In this document: positions 25,380-38,000 of the stretch, in pieces
Layout of the letters: each line of letters opens with the position of its first letter
Numbering within the stretch: position 1 is the first letter of the stretch
From: Syngnathus acus
Lineage: Eukaryota > Chordata > Actinopteri > Syngnathiformes > Syngnathidae
Direction: 5' to 3'
Assembly: GCF_901709675.1 (NCBI RefSeq)
Contig: NC_051101.1
Coordinates: 13,348,916 to 13,412,915, forward strand
DNA: 64,000 nucleotides
The notes under the pieces: model-generated
Database searches by the model: none
Told to the model about the DNA's origin: nothing
The model's input: only the letters and a program-made list of their open reading frames with translations
Translations under genes and position numbers: made by a program

Positions 25380-26387
25380 ATCATACTGACGACACAAACG
25401 TGCCTGCCTTATTATATACTCATGGCAGCACGGATCATTAGAGGATAATGGATTCATATTCTTTTCTTCAATGATTTTTTTTTCCCATACAAATTGATTG
25501 TTGGGTGTATACTGACACCTTATGGTTGTATGGTTGTAGTGCAAGAGGTCCCTTTTTATTTTTTTACTTGGACAAACACGCCCATCCATCCATTTTCAAC
25601 GCCCCATATCCACTTCAGGGTCGTCAACAACTTGGAAAGAAACTGTTTTTACAAATTTTGCAACTATAACGATCACCTCTATTAAATACAAATATAATAC
25701 AAAAATAATTAATCAATTTGACAACCAACAAATACTGAAAAGGAAAAAGAACGGAGAAAAAAATGAAAAAATATCAATTTATGGTACAATATAAAAGTTG
25801 ACATAAATGCATTTAAATTGGCGAAAACTTCCATTGTCTTAAGAGCCTTTATTTTTGTATGACCCCCAAAAGTGAGAAATGTGTCCCATTTTGAAGGGCT
25901 GAAAAAGACCCTGCAGTCCTCCCTGAGGCCACCAGAGGGAGACACAGTACCAAACTTCCACGGGCGTACTCACTTCAGGGGAACCCCACACACATACGCA
26001 ACACGTATTGTGTCCATTATACATTCCAAACTTCAACGACACATTGAAGACGAACAAAAGGCAGACTGTTTGAGGTGTCTTAGATGTCAAGGACATCTCA
26101 AACACATCAATGACAAATTATTAAAAAAAAACAATCTACCATGTCCTGGATTGCGTCCTGTCTCGCCAGGGTGTCATTAGTTATGGAGCTGATTCTCCCA
26201 ATATCCCAAAATGTCAAATACATCCAAATACATTGTGACATTTCGAAGACAACGTGTCTTTGACCTCATTTATTTAACTGATCCTGCCAATGCAAGACAA
26301 ATTATTCAAAGGAAAAACGCACAAATAATTTTGCGTGCGTTGCGCAAGGGCCGCACCCCTCCCTCATTGACTTGCGCCACATCACCT
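25380..26387. other. Intergenic DNA between semaphorin and cortexin
   Basis: AT-rich, with no coding exon recognised. At 25930-25945 the sequence CCACCAGAGGGAGA resembles part of a CTCF core, but the following bases do not complete it. Nothing else can be supported. Confidence 0.5.
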
Positions 26388-26644
26388 TGCTGGAGGATCG
26401 CCATGGCAACAGGTTGCCCATAGCGACGGGGTACCGCTCCATTGCCGCCAGACAACCGGCACTCGCGTCGGGCGCGCGCAAAGTGATACGCGCGCGCCAG
26501 GGTGAGGTCCGCGTGCGAAGACACTCAGACACGGTGGAGACAGCGGAGCGCAGCTCGCGCGGACTCGGGGATCGAACCGGCAGCAGCCGTGGTGGCGCCG
26601 GCATGATGGCGGGCTGACGTGACGACAACAAACAAGAAAACAAG
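26388..26644 (+). promoter_or_regulatory. CpG-rich promoter and non-coding first exon of cortexin
   Basis: A short GC- and CpG-rich island in an otherwise AT-rich interval, ending in a good donor (CAAG/GTCAGT; exon end at 26644). The next acceptor on this strand (TTTTGCAG, ending 27338) opens the cortexin coding exon, so this is the likely untranslated exon 1 and promoter. At the left edge are two adjacent RFX X-box-like sequences: 26397-26410 (ATCGCCATGGCAAC) and 26413-26427 (GTTGCCCATAGCGAC). The leader holds a four-codon minimal frame, ATG GCG GGC TGA, at 26604. Exon and promoter roles are inferred from base composition and splice signals. Confidence 0.55.
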
Positions 26645-27703
<1,059 letters not shown>

Positions 27704-27705
27704 GC

Positions 27706-28208
27706 CGGGGGTTCTCAAACTTTCGGGGTCCAGCCGAGAGAGAGATTTGACTCCAAATCTTAGCGCCCTACGAAATGACGTGCGAATTACATTGAAGCCC
27801 AGGAAAAAAAAAATCCTTAAATCTAATTATTTCTTCAGGATTCAAAGTTTAAAATTTTAAATGAGTCTGACTTTATGGGCATAAAAAAATAATCTTTCAA
27901 AAATGAAACTATTTTTTTCCAATGTAACATTATAATATTAGATTAGTCCAAGTTTAATGATTTTCAGCCAGTGAATTTCAAAGATACACATTTTATTGAT
28001 TTTTCTATATGTATTTTATGCTGTGAAACTCACCTTTAACAAGACTATACTCTAAATTCCAGAAAAACTTTATTCCCGTCATTACAAAGCTCTCTGAGAG
28101 ACCGTCAATTACTCGTCACTATTCACAGCGAGGCTCAAATTCACCTTCTGAAAATAACATATTCAAAAAATCTATTGCTTCTGGACCCCCCCAGTTTGAG
28201 AACCACTG
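27706..28208. mobile_element. hAT-like MITE directly after the cortexin stop
   Basis: The ends are inverted: the left reads GGGGGTTCTCAAACTTTC and the right, reversed, reads CAGTGGTTCTCAAACTGGG. Both continue into GGGTCCAG-like sequence. CAGTGGTTCTCAAACT is the familiar end of many vertebrate hAT miniature elements. The length is 503 bases, with no coding capacity. The expected 8-base duplication (GTCTAAGC versus GTATCGCC) matches at only half its positions, so this is an old copy or the exact left edge differs. It starts within three bases of the cortexin TAA and therefore makes up the proximal 3' UTR. Confidence 0.7.
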
Positions 28209-28690
28209 GTATCGCCTTGAAAATGGCTTCCCTGAGTGGACACCCCCCCTTTCCTCCTCCCTCGTCCTCCATTTGTGGACTACCTCGTTCCGCCTTCTTG
28301 TGTGTGGACGTCTTAACAGGGTCAAACAGAGTTTACATGCCAGCGTCTTTGCTAGATTTAGACAATCAGTGTTGTTCCGCCCACCCGAGTAGTCGACCTC
28401 CTCCAAGGCTTCTTCACGCCTTCTTCTTCTTCTTGGAGCGCTCCCTTTAACGTAAACCCTTTGAACATTGGCGGTGGCCATGTTGGACCCAAAGTTGAGA
28501 GTGAGTGCTGTACCGTGTGCCTCCACATGTTGTCCCGTGTGGTTTTCGTCACGTGACGTGCGTGTTCCTCAAGCAGGGTCACTGCCGGCACTTGGTAGGT
28601 GGACGGCGGCAATGTCGGTTGTCTCCGTCCTCCCGCCAAAGCCTTCGCCAAATGACGCCATGGCCTCTCCGTCATCTGTGCGCCTTACAG

Positions 28691-29349
28691 CAGAGGTGGG
28701 GGACTCCAGTCACATGACTTGACTCCAGTCGAGTTTTACGACTCGGCTAAAACTTGCCATTCATGAGACTTGACTTGGGTTGGATTGGAACTGTTGAGTT
28801 CAGTTGAGGGATTTTGGATTATTTGGATTATTATTGGAATTTTTTACATTTGGCGATTGTGAAAAAGCAAAAGGTACGAGACAAAAACAAAAAGACATCT
28901 TACTTCATCGACCGCTGTAAAAGTAAGCTAGGTTCTCTGACAGTTTAGCTGACTGATCGACTTGACTCGAGTCAGACTAAAAATCGCCCATTTTTGGGAC
29001 TTGGTGCTTGTTTGGCTAAAATGGATGATTGCCTGTTTACATTTGAAAATCTCAATTTTCTTAAATTGGTTCGCAAGTCTGTCTCCTGGTTCTGAGGTTC
29101 CTGGTTTGAATCTCGCCTCAGGCCTTGCTGTGTGGCGTTTTCAGCTTTATTCAAGACTCTAAATTGTTCTTCAGTGTGATTGGGGATAATCTGTGCCCCT
29201 ACGGCGCCCCCTTTAGCTCCGCCTGTGTCTGTACCTTGTGACTAAACAAGATTCATGACTTGACATGACTCATCTGGACTTGAGACTCGCTTGAAACTTG
29301 AACGTTCAAGACTTTAGACCCGCACAGATGTGACTTCCTCCCACCTCTG
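28691..29349. mobile_element. hAT-like MITE
   Basis: The left end reads CAGAGGTGGGGGACTCCAGT and the right end, reversed, reads CAGAGGTGGGAGGAAGTCAC. The interior is rich in the words GACTTGACTC and GACTCGAGTC, as in fish hAT miniature elements of this type. Flanking 8-mers CCTTACAG and CCTTCTAG agree at 6 of 8 positions, fitting an aged 8-base hAT target duplication. The length is 659 bases with no transposase. An internal fragment near 29080-29150 (GTTTGAATCTCGCCTCAGG) resembles another common fish repeat and may be a nested insertion. Confidence 0.72.
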
Positions 29350-31312
29350 CCTTCTAGTGTAGTTTGTTTACAGACTTTCCTTCCCGCTGATGTCATTAAA
29401 AGAGAGACACTGCCCTTGCACCCACCCCCTCCTCCCTCTTCTCACTTCCTGCTGCCACAGGAAGTGGACCGCTTGAGCCTTTCTGGTGCCGTTCTCGTGA
29501 TGCTGTTGCTTGAAACCAGAAGTCACACAAGCTTCTCTCTTTGGCTTGGTGGTGTGCATGTCTCTGGCCTCTCCGTGCATGTTTTCTGTCAATATCGGAG
29601 CCTTTGCGCTCCTTAAAAAGCCTTCGTGCTCCTGAAGGAGCCTTTTTTTGGGGAGGGGATTAAAAGGTCAGATTACTCTGCGTCCTTTTTTCTCTCATTT
29701 CTTTGATGCTGTTTGGCTACCAAGACAGCTGAGGCGTCATGTACTTCGTTAGAGCCAAATGAAAAATGGATTCCTTGGAGCCATCCGGCAGGCTCCGAGG
29801 AGGAGGCGGCGGCGGCAGCGGCGGCCTTCTGGGAGACCTGAAAACATTTCAATTTCACCTTATCAGCTGCCGCCAGCGCGCACCCGCTGAGGGCTCGATT
29901 GCTTCTTTTGTGAAGCCAGACACATTTTCGTACACACACACACACATTCTCATGCGCACACACAGCCATGGACACATACGCAAACAAACATACTCAAATA
30001 TAAGCACACACATACACAAAGTGGCCATAGGCTGTTTTTTTGCGGTCCAGCAGAGCATCACACAGAATCACAAGAACATTCGCTCGGGCATGATGTGAGC
30101 GTGCGTGCGCATGCCGACGTGCCACCGCAGGGAAGCGGATCACAGAATTTGACACAAGCGTTCATCTTCTTACGTAACATAAACTTTGAAGAAGGGAAAA
30201 TAAGCCGCTTGACGACGGACCTGTCATGGCCTCCATCCTCGTGCCGACGCTCGGTGCGCTTTGATATGCTAATGACAATCTTATTTGACGCTAAAAACTC
30301 CCAATACTGTTGTTGCCACATATCAGAAAAACAAAAATGCACAGTGATTAGGGAATAAGGAGTCAGCGATATCATCACAAGCCGTGAGACGATTCCACAC
30401 GCAGGCAGGAAGAAGCACATGACCACATCGTCTTCTATTTCCTGTTACAATCGACATGTGCCATTGATTACCAGGAAGGCAAAGCGAGAAAGGACGGCGA
30501 TGATCAGGACGTCACATCTGCACGAGCAGGTCACCTTGGACCGGAGCCAAGCTGATGGTGAGATGTTTCGCAAACAGCTGACAACACACACATACACGCA
30601 AATGTGCTTATATAATAAGATAAATAAGAAGGTAGTTTACATCATGAGATGAAAAATGATGTAAGCTCAACCTCCCACAGAAGAGCAACATGTTCCTCTG
30701 ATGGTTGTGTATCCATGGCAACCAACCACACTTGTGCTGCCTTGCAACACTCACGTTGCACTAATATCGTTTGTTCTCATAAAACCCACACATGAACATC
30801 CGCATGAGTTTTTCACCAACGCTAGTTGGATTAAAAAAGCCTTACTATACATTATCATTATAAAAAATGCCTTACTATACATGGTGATTTAAAAAAATAT
30901 ATATATAGATTATAAGCCTTATATATAGGTCATTTTTTTTGTTTAAAAAATGTGTGTTGAAAAAATGCCTTACTAATATAAATGAAACATGAATACATTA
31001 TAAATGAACTATAAATTAAATATTGCAGTATGAGAGGGATGTGACAAACGTGCTGTTTGTTTGCGATGTTACTGTGAGGTGAATACATAAACGTCAGCGT
31101 GACAGCAAGAAGATGAAGTAACCATGGCAACAGCCCTCAGAAACATCACTGCAGTGACTCTACTGTCTTCCTCTCCTCCTCATCTTCAGTCTGATAAGTT
31201 GGCTCATTATGAAAAGTCATTTGGTGAGTCTAACTTTCCTCTGTCATGTTTTTCTTTCTCCCTCCATCTTGTTCGCTGTCATCCTGCCTTCTTCCTCCTC
31301 CTCAGTTCGTGT

Positions 31313-31314
<2 letters not shown>

Positions 31315-31398
<84 letters not shown>
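31315..31398. repeat. GT dinucleotide microsatellite
   Basis: Uninterrupted GT repeat, 42 units, ending in TTACGCGCGCC. It generates long meaningless Val-Cys reading frames on both strands. Confidence 0.97.
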
Positions 31399-31401
<3 letters not shown>

Positions 31402-31859
31402 GCGCGCCTACCTGTGGCTGCATCAGCATCCTGAGCCGTGGTCGCCATGGTGACGTGTCTGGAGACGTTCGCCACTGAGTTGGCCTCGTGTTTGCACGAG
31501 CACACAGCGCCCTCTGCTGGGGAGAAAAAGAAGACAATGTGCAAAAGGTGCAATATTACGAAAATAAGTAGTATTTGGGGAAATTTGCTAGAATATGACT
31601 TTGGTCACAGATTAAAAATCATAATGTTTCAACTTGGAAAAATAAAAGTTTATTCTGGTATATTAAACCATGATATCGCAACAAAATAAACCTACTTCAT
31701 TCTTGGGAGGCTACATTTTATGGTGACATCAATTTTTTCCTTGTAAAATGGTTACAAACGTTTTACTCCCACAAATGTGAACGTTTATTTCCCTCATAGA
31801 ACCAGGAAGCAAGATTGTTGAAACGTCAACATTGCTAAGGTCAAGGTCCAAAACGTGAG

Positions 31860-32082
31860 AAAACGCCAGTGGCGATATCGACTACATTTCCCACAATTCC
31901 AAGCTCTTCGGCTGTCTCCGTGACGTCGTCGCACTTCCCGTTCAAGCGTGGACAGCTCCATGACACAGTTGTTTGGGGAAAGGAACCAACCGAGTGCGTC
32001 TTCGTGAGCCTCCTGCCTCCGCCACTACAAGCCGACATCGAGTGACATCCTCGCGGGCTAGAGGGCATCGCTAACCGCCGCC
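31860..32082 (+). promoter_or_regulatory. Probable ptpn23 promoter / 5' UTR
   Basis: This is the 220 bases before the ptpn23 start codon. A ZNF143/Staf-like element, ACTACATTTCCCACAATTCC, lies at 31881-31900. A CACTTCCCG word, which is ETS-like on the minus strand, lies near 31931. There is no TATA box. The ATG at 32083 sits in an excellent Kozak context (GCCGCCATGG). This is typical of a broadly expressed gene. Function is inferred from motif resemblance only. Confidence 0.5.
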
Positions 32083-35000
32083 ATGGAGGCGGTTCCCCGC
32101 ATGCCAATGATATGGCTCGATCTGAAGGAAGCGGGAGACTTCCAGTTCAACTCGGCCGTCAGGCAGGTGAGCTGGGCGGGGACGTGGAGCGACGATTGGG
32201 GTGGGGTGGGGGAGCAAGTGCCCTCAAAGTGGCCGTAAACAAAACAGCTTTGACCGGATCCGAGGCGGAGTTTGTCCTGCTAAACATCCAGGAGAAGTTA
32301 CCAGAAGGCCCAACTGTTCAGCCTGCCTTTTTTGTTTGCAATCGTTAGCTCCGTGTTAGCTAAGCGCTCGCTAACTAAGCCGTTGGTGTAAATAGCTGGC
32401 AGCTAACGAAAAAGCTAAGATGGCTGATAAGACACAAGTGGACCAGAACCGGGCCCAGCTGGACCGTCTCGAGCTGGCCGACTTGGGTCACTGTGATATG
32501 AAGTCTATCGGTTATTGGACCTGCTCAAAAAGTCCCTCTCGTAAACAACGAGTGGGCCGCCATGGGCTCCAGCGTAGGAAAACTTTTATGTCTTTTGTCT
32601 CCCTCGATAGGTCTTTAACTTTGATTGCTTCCTCGTTTTTCATAAACAGGTCAAAGACGTTATCATCACAAAACCATAAATCTAATGAGTCCTACTCGTG
32701 TGACGTCAGAGCTCATTCGCTGAGCACAAGAAACTTCCCGAATGTCATTTGAAAATGATTCATCTTTTTTCTTCAATCATTGCCAATGCTATTTGTTGAA
32801 AGGCATTTTAATAAGAATAAAAAAACTTCCACAATATGAAATATAACCTAATATGTGACTTTGTGCTATAAAGGTTAGGAAACACTGTATGCCTTAGCCC
32901 TTTGTGAAACGTTCTATAATGTGTTGTCAAATGTCTGACATACATGATGCGTGCTGTTCTCAATTGCTTTTAACATGTTGAAATGTTCCAGCCTTGTATG
33001 GTGTGTGCCAGAATGATTTGTGATGTGTTTGAGGTTTGTCTCAAAGCTTTGCAGCAAAGATTGGGATGGATCATAAGAAAATAAAGTGCGAAGATTTCAA
33101 AAAGTGCTAATCGCGTATTGAAGAGCTGGCATTTGTCTGCCATCTTCCAGTACATCTTGAAGAACTACAACGAGAATCCCGACAACTACAACGAGCAGCT
33201 GAAGAAACTGGAGTCGCTGCGGCAGGTGGGGTGCAAGTCACATGATGTGACCATAACTGGATGGACCACCTGAAATGCGTTCATGCGTTGGTTCGTCAGA
33301 GCGCCGTGAACGTGACCAGAGACTTTGAGGGATGCAGCACGTTGAGGAAGTACTTTGGTCAGCTTCATTACCTCCAGAGTCGCGTTCCCATGGCAACAGG
33401 ACAGGAGGCAGCTGTGGCCGTTTCATGGTATGTGTGTCACATGATGTCTTTTTTTTTTTTCCCCCTTGAGACAACTGAGTCTGCAAAGTCAATACAACAA
33501 TAGTTGAGTCACTGATAAAGAATTTGTGTGTGTGCAGGACTGAGATCTTCTCTGGTAAAACAGTGACCCATGACGATATCAGCTATGAGCAAGCGTGTAT
33601 TCTCTACAATCTTGGTGAGATGAAAAATGTCACTTTTTTTTTTTAACTACATTCAGGACATCACAAAAATCCCAAGAGCCATTAAGCCAAGTCAATTGAA
33701 ATATTAGAAAAACAAATCTCACCTGTGTTGACTTGTAGGCGCTCTGCATTCCATGTTGGGGGCCATGGACAACCGCGTGTCTGAGGAGGTATGATGCAAA
33801 TAAACACACCTCAAACAACACACACACAACTTCTCACACTTTGTGCTTCCAGGGGATGAAGGTGTCATGCACACACTTCCAGTGTGCAGCAGGAGCTTTC
33901 TCCTACCTGAGTGACCATTTCAGTCACAACTTCAGCGTAGACATGAGCCACCAGATCCTTAACCTCAACATCAATCTCATGCTGGTAGGACACAAGCATG
34001 CACACGCACGCAGGTCACAGAGACTGACCTGTATGCGTGTGTTTCAGGGTCAGGCTCAGGAGTGTCTTCTGGAGAAGTCCATGCTGGACAACAGGAAGAG
34101 CTTTCTGGTGGCTCGCATCAGTGCTCAGGTGGGCGTTTCTCTCTCCCATCAATCATTCCAGTTATGACATCACGGCGCTACTAAGCGCGTACGCTGCGAC
34201 GCCTACCCAGGTGGTGGATTACTATAAAGAGGCCTGCAGAGCTCTGGAGAACTCTGAGACGGCCTCCATGCTGGGAAAGATTCAGAAGGACTGGAAGAAG
34301 TTGGTCCAGATGAAGATCTACTACTTTGCCTCAATCGCTCACGTGAGTGTGAAACGTTCACTTCTGTGTGTGCGTGCGACACCCCGATCTTCACCCGCAC
34401 CACACTTTCTCCTCAACAGTTCCACATGGGCAAACAATCGGAGGAGCAGCAAAAGTTTGGCGAGCAGGTATGCACGTACAAGAGGTTGCTAGCCATGACT
34501 GCGTGGTGTTTGAGTGCGTGCGCCTTTGTGTTTGTGTGCAGCTGGCCTACCTTCAATGCGCTTTGGACAAACTGTCTGAGGCAATCAAGTTGGCCAAGGT
34601 ACAGAATTTCTCCGCGCAGCATCACACTGGTGATGGTGGTGGTCTTACCTTACAAAGCATGTTTTTGTATCCAGGGTCAGCCTGACAGTGTGCAGGAGGC
34701 CTTGCATTTCACCATGGATGTCATTGGTGGCAAGTAAGGAAGACTTTTTTTCCCCCCCCCAAACTTCTCGAGTCCCCCACCACAGTTGACTTGAATTGAA
34801 TGGCCTATTTGTAGATACAACTCTGCCAAAAAGGACAATGACTTCATCTATCACGAGATCGTTCCTTCTCATGAATCGTTGACAATCGTCAAAGGTATCA
34901 AGGAAGCTTCTTAAAATCAGAATGATTTTTCTGGGTCGTTTAAGAAGATATTGTGCCCTGATGTGTGCAGGCGCCCCTCTGGTCAAAGCTCTACCTGTCA

Positions 35001-38000
35001 ACCCCACGGACCCGAGTGTCACCGGACCGGACCTCTTCGCCAAGCTGGTGCCGATGGCAGCCCATGAAGCCGCCTCCCTCTACAGGTGTGCACCTGTGCT
35101 CTTAGCCTGTTAGCACATTAGCTGCCACTCAATGTTTGTGTTTACAGCGAGGAGAAAGCCAAAATGCTGAGAGACATCATGGCCAAGATCGAAAGCAAGA
35201 GTGACACACTGGAGTGAGCCGAGTGCACATGTAAAAAAGGGGGAGAACGCTAATTGCTAAGTTAACAGCTCTTCTCCCGTCCCTACAGGCAGTTCATGGA
35301 CTCCTTGGGGGTGGAGGCTGAGTCTGTAGACAACCTGGACATGTACAGCCACATTCCGCCCGTCCTGATGGAGAAGTGCGCAGCTCTTAGTGTGCGACCT
35401 GACACCGTCAAGAGTCTTGTCCAGTCCATGCAAGGTCCGTGGCGCGGCTCTCAATCTGGGCTCCAGGGGAACCCGAGTGTTTGCAAACCTTTGCCGTAAA
35501 AGCCGAACCTCTGTTCTACGCTTCAGTCCTCTCGGGCATCTTCACCGAAGTCGAATCGTCCCTGCGAGAGATCCGAGACGTTCTGGAATCCGATGAGGCC
35601 GGCGAACGGACTCTGCCCGAATCCGTTGCCCCTGGCGAGGTCCACCCGACGGACCACGCTCAGGTTCTGGCAGAGTTCCAAAGGGACCTGGAGAAATACA
35701 TGGAGGCCCACGAGAAGGCCAGCTTCACCAACACTGAGCTCCACCGGGCCATGAATCTGCACATCAGCAACCTACGTCTGCTGGGCGGACCACTGGAGAC
35801 CCTGAGAGACACCCTGCCCCGCCCACAACTTAGCGAAGGTAAAAATCGGCATGAGGGACTGTTTGAAATTCTGTCTGACAGACATGGTGCTGTGTTGAGC
35901 AGAGGACATGGCCGGGCTGCAGTGCATGAAGCGCATCTTGGGGAAGGTTCAGGAAATGAAGGACCAGAGAGTCAATTTGGAGAAACAACTACGGGAGCTC
36001 ATTGAACAGGATGACATCACTTCCACCCTGGTCACCACTGAGAAAGCCGACACTAGGGTATGTCGTTTTAGGGGGAATGTCTGAACTCGAACCAGAGCTC
36101 CAGACCTCAGAAACGCTGTCCACACTTTGTACTTTCAGGACGTGTTTGAGGAGCAGCTGAAGAAGTACGAGCCGGTGAAGGTCTACATTGAGCAGAATCT
36201 GGCAGCCCAAGAGAACATCCTGAAGGCTCTGACCGAGACCTACGTTCAGTACGCATCGGTCCGCAAGAGCCTGAGCGAGACGGAGCAGCAGTTGACCGGC
36301 ACGGTCCAGGGCCTGGTGGGCTCCTACGAGGCCTACGAGGACCTGATGAAGAAGTCGCAGGAGGGAAAGGAGTTCTACGACGACTTGGAAGCCAAAGCGT
36401 CACGTCTGTTGGAGAGAGTAAAGACTTTGTGTCAGAGCAGGATGGAGGAAAGGCAGCACTTCCTTGACCGGTAGGTTTTCTTGAAGTTTTCAACTTCCGT
36501 CCGTCAGCATAGCCTTACCTCTGCTCTCCTTGTCACCACAAGCCACAAGAAGCCTCCAGCGAGACCTACAGCAGCAAAGCCTTCCTTGAAGCCAAAATCT
36601 CAAGACGAAGACTCCTCCAGTCTGGAGGATCCAGAGTTAGCCCAAATTAACGCCGCTATCTTGGCCTTATCAGAAGACAAGCCAGGGGAGCTTCGCAGCC
36701 TCCCACCAGACATTCCTTCTCTTCCCACCTCTGCGCTTCATCAGCCGCGTCCAGAAGCGTTCCTCCCTCCGGGTGCCAGCAGCGGCTCATTGCCTTGGCC
36801 CGGTCCCTCAGCTGCCGGGCATCCTCGATTCCCGGCCCATCTCCCGTCACCGGAACTTCTGGCTCGGATCGCGCATTTTCCAACATCTGGCACCTTGCCA
36901 GTACCAGGACCTTTGGCATGCAGACCTATTCCTCACATGGCCCCCCAGATGCCCCCACAACAGGCGGCTTACAGGCCTCAAGTTGGTCATGCCCCAGTCC
37001 GCCCTTCAACCACAACTGTGGACACCATTCAGACACCCATACCCAGCTACGCTCCGACGCCTCACTACCCTGTCCCACCCTCAGTTTCTCCTGCTTACAC
37101 GGGGTCCCCTATCCCACCTTCAGTTTCTACTGGCTACACGGCCTCCCCCATCCCACCCTCAGTTGCCCCACAGATGGGTGCAACTGCCTACCCCCAATGT
37201 GGGCCTCAAATGACACAACAGAAGCAGTTTCCGAATCAGTACCCACTCCCCATGGGCCAACCCTTGCCCTCAGGCTACCAAACTGGACCGAGATCACTCC
37301 CTACCCCTCACCCTCAACTGCAGGCCTACCCCCATGGATACATGCAGGCGGGAGCCCCTCCTCACCTTGGCCCCCCTTCCCAGCCGGGAGCACAGTTTGG
37401 GGCCCCACCACAGTCGGTGGCTCTTTCGCAGCTTGGCCACCGTCCGCAGCTTGTCCGCCCACCACAGTTTGGCGGCCCTCCGCAGCCTGGCCCCCCTCCA
37501 CAGCTTGGCGCCCCTCTGAGGCCTGCCACTCCTCTGCATCCTGCCGCCTCACCACAGTACCCACAAGTGTTCCCAGGTCCGAGGCAGCAAAACGGCTACT
37601 CGGCTCCCCCACAGATGCCCCAAGGCTACCAAGCCCCTCAGAACTACGCCCCCCAGCAGCACCCTCAGCTGATACCAGGCCCCATGCCAACTCGGGGCCC
37701 CATGCCTGCGCAAAATGCTCCTCTCCAACTCCCCCCAACATCTCAGACTGTACCGCCTGTTTCTCAAGCTTACCTTCCGCACCAACACCTCCCAATGCAT
37801 CCCGGCGGCGCCCAGCAACTTGGACCCCATCCACAAATGACAAGTGGCCCCGCGGGGCCGATGCCTCCTAGCAGCCAGACAGTCCATCCCCAACATCACC
37901 CACAGATGCCTTCTGCTTCACAACCTCATCTGCTTCCTGGTGCTCAGGTCCACCATCCTAGGGCTCCCATAGGCCACATGTCCCCCGTCTCTATTGCCCC

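Larger units (their letters stand above)
29350..32082. other. Intergenic DNA between cortexin and ptpn23
   Basis: No coding gene recognised. It contains CA-rich stretches near 29930-30020, a 42-unit GT microsatellite at 31315-31398, a perfect X-box-like word at 31118-31131, a CTCF-like core at 31505-31522, and the ptpn23 promoter region (about 31860-32082) with a ZNF143-like element. A small exon-like segment at 31190-31223 is listed under findings. Confidence 0.5.

Noticed and set aside
31124-31537. Frames made of Val-Cys or Thr-His repeats
   Set aside because: They are translations of the GT microsatellite.
36795-37899. Long alternative frames of up to 358 residues on both strands of ptpn23 exon 19
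   Set aside because: The exon is proline-rich and poor in stop codons in other frames; only the frame continuous with the BRO1 and PTP domains is supported.
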